A stretch of DNA of 64,000 nt from Emergomyces orientalis (lineage: Eukaryota > Ascomycota > Eurotiomycetes > Onygenales > Ajellomycetaceae): positions 62,001 to 126,000 of the forward strand of contig MOWL01000093.1 in the NCBI GenBank assembly GCA_002110485.1. Reading direction: 5' to 3'. Under the pieces are notes generated by a model. The model ran no database searches. It saw only the letters and a list, made by a program, of their open reading frames with translations, and had not been told where the DNA came from. Of this stretch, positions 46,682 through 54,489 are shown one piece after another. A program made the translations under genes and the position numbers. The number at the start of each line of letters is the position of its first letter. Position 1 is the stretch's first letter.

Positions 46682-49600
46682 ATGCTGAGTCCGATTGATC
46701 TTTGCGATGTTGAATGTGGTGGGCAAAGAAATGATATCAGATTCAGCGATCGCGATGTGGATAGCGGGGCAAATATTCTGCCGTGTTTTGAAAGCGGTGT
46801 GGGTGCGTCAGCCAATCAGACTTTTGGCGGCCCCGGGCCGCCAAAAGATTCAGCCAATCAGAGAACGCCGCCCCAAAACGCCCGAGAACCTCACAGGTTT
46901 TTCCCCGCCATCCTACATCAACAATTTTACCCGTCTACACATTCATCTTTTCCTTTCTCTAATTATTCAATATCCGAATCACGCCGTGTTCGTGGTGTGC
47001 AGCTTCATGATTTGTCTTTATATGCTTCTTCACGATCTTCTCCTCGATCGCGCGGTCCAGTCGTTGCGACATTATACAAGCGAAAAGCCGATAAGATTCA
47101 ACCTCTCGATGTGCCAACTACAGGTGGCGGGATTCCCGGCGGAACAGATAAGTGGAGAGAAATTCGCCAACAATGGTTCAAAGACAATGTGATTCCGGAG
47201 CAGGATCCGCCTTCGCCCTACGATCATTTCATTACACCCCGTTTCTCCGATTGCCCGCGAGGTTCGCGACTCACAGAGGAAAGGATCAAGAATCTGCGGA
47301 TCGGATCGATGCTCACCCCACAGGAACGCGAACTTTTGATTGAGATTCTGCTTAGAAGAGAAAAAGCCCTCGCGTGGAGTTTTAAGGATTGCGGAACGCT
47401 TGCAAAAGAAGTCTCTCCACCTGTCAAGATTCGCGTTGCTCCGCATAAAGCATGGCAAGCGGCAGGATTTCCTATTCCTCGAAAGCTCGTCCCTACAATC
47501 ATCAATATGCTTCGCGAACGCGTTGATTCTGGAGTTTATGAACATTGCCATGGTCCGTATCGAAATAAGTGGTTCCTCGTCAAGAAGAAAGAAGCTGGGA
47601 AATATCGCATTGTCAACGCGTGCATGGACATGAACGCTGTCACTATTCGCGATGCGTATATTCCACCTAGTGCGGACGCGTTTGCTGAGGATTTCGCGGG
47701 AATGAAGATAACGAGCATGATGGATTTCTTTTCTGGATATGATCAAGTTCCTTTACACGAAGACAGCCGAGATATGACAGCTTTCCTTACCCCGATCGGG
47801 TTGCTTCGTCAGACAGCACTGCCACAAGGCGCGACGAATTCTATTGCGCAGTTCTGCCGAATCATGGCACGCATTCTTCGATCGAACATACCGCATCAAG
47901 CAGACAATTTTATGGATGATATTGGTGTGAAAGGCCCGCGGACGCGTTACAATGATGAAGAAGTGATGCCAGGTATTCGGAAATTTGTCCTGGAGCATCT
48001 GCAAAACTTAGATGCCACCCTCATCAGCATAGAACTCGCGGACACGTGTATCCAGGTTGGAAAGTCAGAATTCGCCTGCTCCGGTATGGTTCTAGTCGGA
48101 TATGTTGTGGATGCTGACGGCAGGCGCCCCGAAGCTGCGAAAATCGTCAAAATCGTTGAGTGGCCGGATCCGACAGATGTCACGGGTGCCCGAGCTTTCT
48201 TAGGTGTTTGCGTTTACTATAGAATATGGATTCCGAATTTCGCTATCATTTCTATACCTATCTATATTCTATTCAAGAAGAACATTCCTTTTACCTGGGG
48301 TCTTGAACAAGTGAATGCAATGACAATTTTGAAGAATGCCCTGACAACTGCCCCTGCACTTTGCTGCATTGATTATTCTGAAGATGCCGGTGATATCGTG
48401 ATGGCCACGGATGCCTGTCTTGAAGGATGGGGTGGAACGCTCAGCCAACGGGATAAATTGAATGGAAAGCTACACCCTTGCCGATATGAGAGCGGAATCT
48501 GGAGCCCCGCCGAAGCAAAATATGATGCAGGAAAGCGAGAATGCCGCGCTGTGCTCAAGATGCTAAAGAAATGCCGTTATTACCTGTATGGCGTTCACTT
48601 TATTCTGGAAACCGACGCGAAGACTCTAGTGGCACAGCTCAATCGATCTGCCACTGACCTGCCTGGTGCTCTCGTTACTGGCTGGCTTGCCTGGATTCGG
48701 ATGTTTGATTTCGAAGTTCGACATGTGCCTGGTCGGAAGCATACTGCTGCAGATGGGCTATCTCGTCGACCTCCTGCTGAGGGTGAGGTTCCTGAGGATC
48801 AAGATATCGATGATTTCATAGATGCAGAACTCAACTATATTAGTGTTGCATCTTTGACGGTTCCTGATTTCGATGTCAGCGGCGTGGATGCTTCCGAGTC
48901 ATCGGGTGTGCGTGTTCTTTCGCCTGATTATTCTGATCGCAGCGAATCAATTGCGAGGTTTCTCACCACCATGAAGCGGCCGGATGATATACCACGTTCC
49001 GTCTTTTCTAAATGGCGCAAGCATGCACTTCGATATATCGTCCAAGGTCAACATCTATTCCGACGATCAGGCAAGGGAATTCCTCTGAGACGCGTGGTTG
49101 ATAACTCATCTGAGCAAAAGGATATCGTTGCTCGGATGCATGATGAATCTGGTCATAAGGGCCGCGAGGCCACAAACCACAAGATCACGCAGCGATATTG
49201 GTGGGAAGGTATCTGGAAAGCCGTCAAGAATTATTGCAAAAGCTGCACAGTGTGCCAGCTGAGGGATGGCGCTCGCTTGGAAGAACCACTATATCCAACA
49301 AGCCGCAATTATCTATGGGACAAGTGGTGTATCGATGTTGTCAAGTTTCCGAAGAACCGAGGCAAGCGATGTGCTGTTATTGCTCGGAATGATCTCACTG
49401 GCTGGGTGGAAGGCCGCCCTCTCGCTCGTGGAACAGCTGAGAACGTGGCGCAATTCATCTATGAGAATATCATTTGCCGACACGGCTGCTTTCGGGAATT
49501 AGTGTGTGATGGCGGGCCGGAGAATCAAAAATGGACTAAGATTCTCACCGCCAAATATCGTGTTAATCAAATAACCATCTCACCATACAATGCGAAGGCT

Positions 49601-50341
49601 AATGGCATGGTCGAACGCGGTCACCGCCCGATATCCGATGCGCTTTCAAAGCTAGCTGCAGATGGAAGAAGCTGGGTTAATCATTTCCATTCTGCGCTAT
49701 GGGCAGATCGCGTCACCATTCGGCAATCTACTGGTGAAACCCCGTTCCGCCTGCAATATGGCTACGATGCTATCCTTCCAATAGAGCTTGACGTTCCAAC
49801 TTGGCAAACACTTCCCTGGCAGACAGTGCAATCCCGTGCTGATTTGATATATATGCGTATTCGACAATTGGAAAAGAGAGATGAAGATCTGGAGGAGGCC
49901 GCTCATCACCTGCGCCGTGCGAGAGAGAAGAACCGAGATCTATTTGATGAAACTAAGCAATTAGTCCGAGAACCATTGCAGATAAGTGATTTGGTGCTTT
50001 TGCATGATACCAAGCTAGAAACGTCCTATTCTGCCAAGCTCAACTTCCGATGGCTGGGCCCGTATCGAATCCGAGAAGCAAACCATGAGAAAGGGACCTA
50101 TCATCTGGAAGAGCTGGATGGTTCGCCGTTTCGAAATACTACTGCAGGTAATAGGTTAAAAAGGTTCTATCTCCGAGACAATCAAATGCCGGTTGCAGAG
50201 AATAATATCAATGAAGCAAATGATATTGAAGAGGAAGAGGTGGATATGCAAGATACTGATAAGAAGAATTCTTTGAGGGGGGGTCAGGATGACTTGCAGT
50301 CATGGATCCCTCATGGTAAGGAGTTTGCAGTCATTATCTGA
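46682..50341 (+). CDS. Gypsy Pol: reverse transcriptase, RNase H, integrase
   Basis: 1219 aa from an ATG 2 nt after the gag stop; it may instead be made by -1 frameshifting. Residues ~1-130 are poorly conserved and overlap a CCAAT/palindrome DNA module. RT: KWFLVKKKEAGKYR, DFFSGYDQVPL (motif A Asp), LPQGATNS, and the catalytic FMDDIG at ~408. RNase H: ATDACLEGWGG at ~574 and LETDAKTLV. Integrase: an HHCC finger from HDESGHKG to CKSCTVCQ (about 820-860), then the DDE triad in CIDVV (~884), CDGGPENQ (~943) and MVERGH (~978; 34 residues after the second Asp). The C-terminus has a WLGPYRI core typical of Gypsy integrases. It is uninterrupted, so probably active. Confidence 0.96.
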   Translation: MLSPIDLCDVECGGQRNDIRFSDRDVDSGANILPCFESGVGASANQTFGGPGPPKDSANQRTPPQNAREPHRFFPAILHQQFYPSTHSSFPFSNYSISESRRVRGVQLHDLSLYASSRSSPRSRGPVVATLYKRKADKIQPLDVPTTGGGIPGGTDKWREIRQQWFKDNVIPEQDPPSPYDHFITPRFSDCPRGSRLTEERIKNLRIGSMLTPQERELLIEILLRREKALAWSFKDCGTLAKEVSPPVKIRVAPHKAWQAAGFPIPRKLVPTIINMLRERVDSGVYEHCHGPYRNKWFLVKKKEAGKYRIVNACMDMNAVTIRDAYIPPSADAFAEDFAGMKITSMMDFFSGYDQVPLHEDSRDMTAFLTPIGLLRQTALPQGATNSIAQFCRIMARILRSNIPHQADNFMDDIGVKGPRTRYNDEEVMPGIRKFVLEHLQNLDATLISIELADTCIQVGKSEFACSGMVLVGYVVDADGRRPEAAKIVKIVEWPDPTDVTGARAFLGVCVYYRIWIPNFAIISIPIYILFKKNIPFTWGLEQVNAMTILKNALTTAPALCCIDYSEDAGDIVMATDACLEGWGGTLSQRDKLNGKLHPCRYESGIWSPAEAKYDAGKRECRAVLKMLKKCRYYLYGVHFILETDAKTLVAQLNRSATDLPGALVTGWLAWIRMFDFEVRHVPGRKHTAADGLSRRPPAEGEVPEDQDIDDFIDAELNYISVASLTVPDFDVSGVDASESSGVRVLSPDYSDRSESIARFLTTMKRPDDIPRSVFSKWRKHALRYIVQGQHLFRRSGKGIPLRRVVDNSSEQKDIVARMHDESGHKGREATNHKITQRYWWEGIWKAVKNYCKSCTVCQLRDGARLEEPLYPTSRNYLWDKWCIDVVKFPKNRGKRCAVIARNDLTGWVEGRPLARGTAENVAQFIYENIICRHGCFRELVCDGGPENQKWTKILTAKYRVNQITISPYNAKANGMVERGHRPISDALSKLAADGRSWVNHFHSALWADRVTIRQSTGETPFRLQYGYDAILPIELDVPTWQTLPWQTVQSRADLIYMRIRQLEKRDEDLEEAAHHLRRAREKNRDLFDETKQLVREPLQISDLVLLHDTKLETSYSAKLNFRWLGPYRIREANHEKGTYHLEELDGSPFRNTTAGNRLKRFYLRDNQMPVAENNINEANDIEEEEVDMQDTDKKNSLRGGQDDLQSWIPHGKEFAVII
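46812..46858. promoter_or_regulatory. CCAAT-palindrome-CCAAT module, copy 1
   Basis: CCAAT boxes at 46812-46816 and 46854-46858 flank a perfect 13-bp inverted repeat (46821-46847, arms of the type CTTTTGGCGGCCC). A pyrimidine-rich stretch follows (46940-46975). It lies inside the pol ORF. A similar module occurs at 52115-52159. Confidence 0.6.
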
Positions 50342-50761
50342 CTGCTGTTTTTCCTTGTATAATGATTTCCTTGTTGTTGTTTTCTTCATTCAAGTTGCTG
50401 TTTTCTTAGTCTCTATTTTTCATGATTCTGCTTCTTTCTTGCATGTTTTTCATGCATCATATCAGTTCCTTCTAATTTTAATCTCTTGATATTGTCTTTT
50501 CTTTGTTTTGTTTACTTTCTCTTTGATATTCAATTCTCTGGGTCAGATTGAAGCTGGCAGTGAATTTTATGAACTGCTGTCACCCTTGCTGCATGTTGAC
50601 TGCTTTTCACATTATCTTCCAAAATTCACCTTGAGGAAGTATTATATTATTGACCTGCTCTGCCCAGATAATCATTTTTCTTTTTCAAATTGGCATTCAA
50701 GTCTCTTTTTCTATTTTTAATTCATTGATTTTTCCCTATATTTCCTTATTTCATTACAAAG
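50342..50761 (+). other. T-rich spacer between pol and third ORF
   Basis: 420 nt of T-rich sequence without a long frame. It ends in a pyrimidine-rich tract and ACAAAG directly before the third ORF's ATG, a layout that could be a promoter/leader or a 3' splice site for a subgenomic RNA. Confidence 0.5.
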
Positions 50762-51946
50762 ATGTCGAACCCCTCTAGCCAACACACTCTGGTACCGAGA
50801 CCAGCGAGCCAGCTCGCTCTTGTGACATATGATAACCATGTTTTTCATACGGCGATGGAGCTGCAAGCTTATGTCAATTCTCTGGGTCAGAATCCGCAGG
50901 TTCGCTACCAAGCACAATGTGAGATCGGTAATCTACTCATGGGGCGCCATGAGGCGGCTCAAGATGAGGTTGCCGCATTCTATGAGTGGATGAGAAATGA
51001 TGGATCCTGGCGCCAGGTGGTGGCCCAGCAAGCATTTGATAACCAGACGGCGGAGCTTCAACGAGTTGCTGCTCAGGTAGCTGAACGGCGCGATCGCTGC
51101 GCCATAGCATATACTACATGCACCAGGATGTGGGGAAAAGTTCGCGTGGATTCGTTCTGGCATATCATGACTTCAGAGCGGATGCAACGCGCCTGTCAAA
51201 CCCTGGCCCTACATCACGAATATGCTTCTGCAATCGGCCGGATCAATCAAGCAATGTGGGCTCGCATCACTCAGCCACCTCGACGAGGAGTTAAGCGATA
51301 TAAGACGATCATGTTGGCAGATATCGAAGCAGCGGCCGATTCCAATTTTATTGGCCAAGAGATCACACAAGGAAATCTTCAAGCTGCAGGTCTTATCTTT
51401 GGTCCTGGCGGAATTCTCACTGAAGATTCTATGACAGTTGCTTCACCCCAGCCTCAAGAACGTGTCCTATCCCCTCCCGATCAACATATGACTGGCCAGT
51501 CTCCTCTACCTTCTCCCCGTGTGTTGAACGTGATACGCCCCAGTGCACCCTCGCTTGGATCTCCTCAAGGTTCTATACATAGTCCTCCTGTGCGTACTTC
51601 TCGCCGCGTCTCCAGCCAATCCTTGCTTTCGGACGTCAGCAGCCTGTCTGCAGCCTTGTCAGACACCCATCTTGCTGAACTTCTCAGCCCTGACCAAGTT
51701 GCGGAATTTGAGAATATGGGGGTTGATCAAGATAGCCCTGCTTTGGTAGAGGCAACTGACAAGCAGCATACAACAGTGAACAGAGGATGCCGGTGTTCTC
51801 CCTATGTCCCTGTGGATGTGAAAGCGCAGCTTAGAGATGCAAAGAAGATATTCTCTTCAACGGCAAGGGCAGTTCGCCGCAAGAATACATTGAGGAGTGG
51901 CGCAAGAGAGCGGTCACCGAAGGGATCCGGTGTTTCGAAATCATGA
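50762..51946 (+). CDS. Third ORF of the Gypsy element, unknown function
   Basis: 394 aa in the position that envelope genes occupy in retroviruses, but with no signal peptide or membrane segment. Residues ~30-210 look helical (AAQDEVAAFYEWMRNDG, ERRDRCAIAYTTCTRMWG, RITQPPRRGVKRYKTIM). Residues ~225-330 are Ser/Pro-rich. The end is basic with a Cys pair (GCRCSPYVP), and RARRKN-type residues suggest nucleic-acid binding. It is free of stops and has host-like composition, so it is probably expressed. I recognise no family. A second frame, open from 51835 to 52101, may be its displaced C-terminus. Confidence 0.8.
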   Translation: MSNPSSQHTLVPRPASQLALVTYDNHVFHTAMELQAYVNSLGQNPQVRYQAQCEIGNLLMGRHEAAQDEVAAFYEWMRNDGSWRQVVAQQAFDNQTAELQRVAAQVAERRDRCAIAYTTCTRMWGKVRVDSFWHIMTSERMQRACQTLALHHEYASAIGRINQAMWARITQPPRRGVKRYKTIMLADIEAAADSNFIGQEITQGNLQAAGLIFGPGGILTEDSMTVASPQPQERVLSPPDQHMTGQSPLPSPRVLNVIRPSAPSLGSPQGSIHSPPVRTSRRVSSQSLLSDVSSLSAALSDTHLAELLSPDQVAEFENMGVDQDSPALVEATDKQHTTVNRGCRCSPYVPVDVKAQLRDAKKIFSSTARAVRRKNTLRSGARERSPKGSGVSKS

Positions 51947-52101
51947 TGGCTACAGAGGAGGAATTATTTGGAGAACGTAGCTGTTTCTATTGTCTGAAGA
52001 GGAACATCCCCCTCGCCTCAATTGAGGGAGATCGCGCTGTCACCGAGGGCGAGGCTATGCAGATTCCGGTGCATGGCCGCGAGAATGCGCCCGCCGAATA
52101 G
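51835..52101 (+). other. Overlapping open frame with protein-like content
   Basis: An 88-codon frame after a TAG at 51832, overlapping the third ORF's end and continuing past it. It contains QEYIEEWRKRAVTEGIRCFE and a C-x2-C pair in SCFYCLKRNIPL, which look more natural than the basic tail of the main frame. It could be joined to the third ORF by splicing or a frameshift, or mark a frameshift mutation. Confidence 0.4.
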
Positions 52102-52114
52102 CCGCAGCCATCAG

Positions 52115-52159
52115 CCAATCATGTTTTCCCGGCCCCGGGCCGTCAAAAGATTGACCAAT
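52115..52159. promoter_or_regulatory. CCAAT-palindrome-CCAAT module, copy 2
   Basis: CCAAT boxes at 52115-52119 and 52155-52159 flank CGGCCCCGGGCCG (52130-52142), with TCAAAAGATT following as in copy 1. Spacing between boxes is 40 nt against 42 in copy 1. It lies between the third ORF and the 3' LTR and is followed by a T/C-rich leader-like stretch. Confidence 0.6.
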
Positions 52160-52411
52160 CACGATCGCGCTGTTGCCAATTTGCCGCATCTTGCCACTGT
52201 CGCTGTGTTGATCACATTCTGCTTACTTGTTTCCCTGTTTTCTCTTGTTCTTGCTTGTCTTTCTTTTCTCTGCTGTTCACTTTTTCTTTCTCTTTTCTAT
52301 ATTCTTTTATTGATTGTCTTTCATTTTCTTGATTCTTGATTGATTCTTTCCTGCAATTCCTTGTTTTCATTCATTCGGATCGCATTCTTACTTGCCGGGT
52401 CGGCAAGCTAT

Positions 52412-52423
52412 AGGGGGGGGAGA
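52412..52423 (+). promoter_or_regulatory. Polypurine tract
   Basis: AGGGGGGGGAGA ends 2 nt before the 3' LTR, the expected plus-strand priming site. Confidence 0.85.
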
Positions 52424-52425
52424 TG

Positions 52426-52773
52426 TGTGGTGGGGAATCTCGGCGTGGTATTACTTTTCGCCGAGACCGCCTCATATATTTGTTTGGCATGGCTGCCTCA
52501 TATTCCCATTATCTTTTGACACACGTGTGGATTCGGCGAAGATTGATTGTACGCAGAGCAGTGAGATTGCTCCTTTTTGATTGTGTGATTTGATATGTGA
52601 TTGATTGCTTGTTCTTCTTCTATATTTGAATCTCCTACGTGTTCTTTTGTATTGCTATTTGGATAGCTCGTTGAATAGAATATTGTATACACGGCGAACT
52701 TACCAACCTCCTTACGATCCCGCTGCTCCTGCCCACGTGCCGCCAAAAGCGCACAACCCCTTATTCCACTTCA
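52426..52773 (+). repeat. 3' LTR (348 bp)
   Basis: Matches the 5' LTR with one substitution (T at 52514). It ends in CTTCA followed by ATAGAA, whereas the 5' LTR is preceded by AACTAT, so no direct target duplication beyond possibly AT. Confidence 0.95.
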
Positions 52774-53560
52774 ATAGAAAATGAGAAATATATTACTCAT
52801 TCTTTTGAACAAAAATGTCAGACTTTTATGAAAGTTCTATTTCAAAAACCACCTCAATCTGAACAATATAATTCAATAAATGAATATATTGAAGATTCAA
52901 AATGAGCTTGACCAGATCTATCTAGAAATGAACTTGAAACTGCTATTTTTACAAGCTCTATAAAAATAGCTGCAGGACCTGATACTATAAATTATTTAAT
53001 CATTCAAAAAATCTTTCATTCTTTGAAAAATGAATTATTTGAATTATTCTCTCAATTAATGAAGAATGAGTATCATCCTGAATGCTGAAGACAAGCAACT
53101 GGTATAGTCCTTGCAAAATTAAATAGAAAAGCTACTATGTCAAAGTCTTATAGAATTATATCACTTTTGAATTGCTTGGGAAAAATTCTTGAAAAAATAA
53201 TAGCAACAAGATTATCATATCTAGACTCAATCACTGATTTATTATATAATGATCAAATGGGTGGCAGAAAACAGAATTCTGCAATAGACACAGTTTTATC
53301 AATGATTCATGATATTCAAATGACAAAAAAATGAAGGCTTAGTTACAACAGCTGCTTTTATTGATATAAAAGATGCTTTTGATCATGTTTCAACATCTAG
53401 TACTTTAGATATACCTGAGTCTTTGAATGAAGAAGGCATGATCAAAAACGCTTTTCTCTGAACCAGCTCAATTCTTCGAATTAGAAGACGAAAAGACATC
53501 CATTTGAAAGCTCTTGTTTGAGAAAGCAATTTATTCACTTTTTATTAAAATTGAGCGCGA
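52774..53560 (+). pseudogene. Degraded LINE reverse transcriptase fragment
   Basis: AT-rich remnant beginning at the LTR edge. Visible RT pieces are IKIAAGPDTINYLII, YHPEC*RQATGIVLAKLN, YRIISLLNCLGKILEKIIA, DQMGGRKQNSAID and motif A FIDIKDAFDHVS. There are TGA codons at three or more places where Trp is expected (including HPEC*R) and one frameshift in the A-run at 53328-53333. The match is lost soon after motif A (about 53400), so the catalytic FADD-type motif is missing. Confidence 0.8.
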
Positions 53561-53969
53561 GTTGGTGAAGCTATTGAGAAAAACATGTTTGTGACCTCTA
53601 AGAGGAAAGAAAATCACACTTCATCACATAACTTCATCAGTTTCGGCCCAATTTACATAGAATTTTGATAGAAGCTAGAACAAACCAGATATTACAACTG
53701 TCTCAATTTTGAATTCATTCCGATCATCTCTTTCTGAACAATTCATTGTCAAAATCTGTGTGAAAACTCTGATTGATTTTCATGTTTCTTTGCACCAGTG
53801 TCAAGTCTTTTCCCTGTACCACTCTACCTCGCCTGGCAGAAAAGTGACAAAAAAAATACCTCAGCACAGATCACACGTGACCTACTCTTCAATCAGAAAT
53901 TCCCCGAAACCTACTCTCTCTACAAAACGGAACAAGAAAAAGTGGAAATATCAGTGTTTAAAAAATAGC
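53561..53969. other. Unassigned sequence between LINE relics
   Basis: AT-rich sequence with a 107-codon frame (53709-54032) lacking family features. Probably decayed repeat DNA. Confidence 0.4.
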
Positions 53970-54489
53970 TTGGTCCCTGCAAGTATATATATACATACTT
54001 GTATATATATATATTATTATATAAGAAAATAGTACAGATGTAGTCTGTTGATTCTTCATTTGCATACTCATCTGTGTGACTTAATAAATTACATTTATTA
54101 AGAGCTATCTAGTAAAATATATAAGATTAATTTGAATAGAAAAGGAAATCTATTCAGTATTAATTTATATTGATATTTCAGGAATACAATCTTGATTTGA
54201 GGTGGGGCCTATTTCAAGCAGAAATTTTGAAAAGCTTTTTAAATTGAAAAAGACAAAATTTGCAAGAGTTAGAGTGTTTTTCTTGATTTAGCTCTGAGTA
54301 AATAAATCAAGAAAATTCTACACAAATTCATATTTCTTTACTTCAGTGACTGATTCAGTTTTTGAAAATAATCTCAATTTTGAGCTGCATACTTGATATG
54401 TAGAGAGAAGTTTAGAATGTTGAATATTTCTAAATAGTTTTTATCAATTTCTCTGCAAAAAATTGATTTATTTTGTCAGTTTTTCTCTC
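53970..54489 (+). repeat. LINE leader repeat, copy A
   Basis: About 520 bp, nearly identical to copy B (about five substitutions plus one indel noticed). It opens with a TA-rich hairpin-like stretch (AAGTATATATATACATACTT). The part from 54061 also matches copy C. It ends abruptly at the inverted LINE fragment. Confidence 0.9.

Larger units (their letters stand above)
43338..52773 (+). mobile_element. Intact Ty3/Gypsy LTR retrotransposon with third ORF
   Basis: A 9436-bp element bounded by 348-bp LTRs that differ at one base (C at 43426, T at 52514), so insertion is recent. Order: LTR, primer-binding site, gag-protease ORF, pol ORF in the -1 frame (RT, RNase H, integrase: the Ty3/Gypsy order), a 420-nt T-rich spacer, a 394-aa third ORF, a second CCAAT-palindrome module, polypurine tract, LTR. 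All three ORFs lack stops. Base composition and CpG content resemble the host genes and contrast with the AT-rich LINE debris on both sides. No 5-bp target duplication is visible. Confidence 0.93.

Noticed and set aside
50762..51946. Third Gypsy ORF as an envelope gene
   Set aside because: No signal peptide, transmembrane span or cysteine-rich ectodomain is visible.
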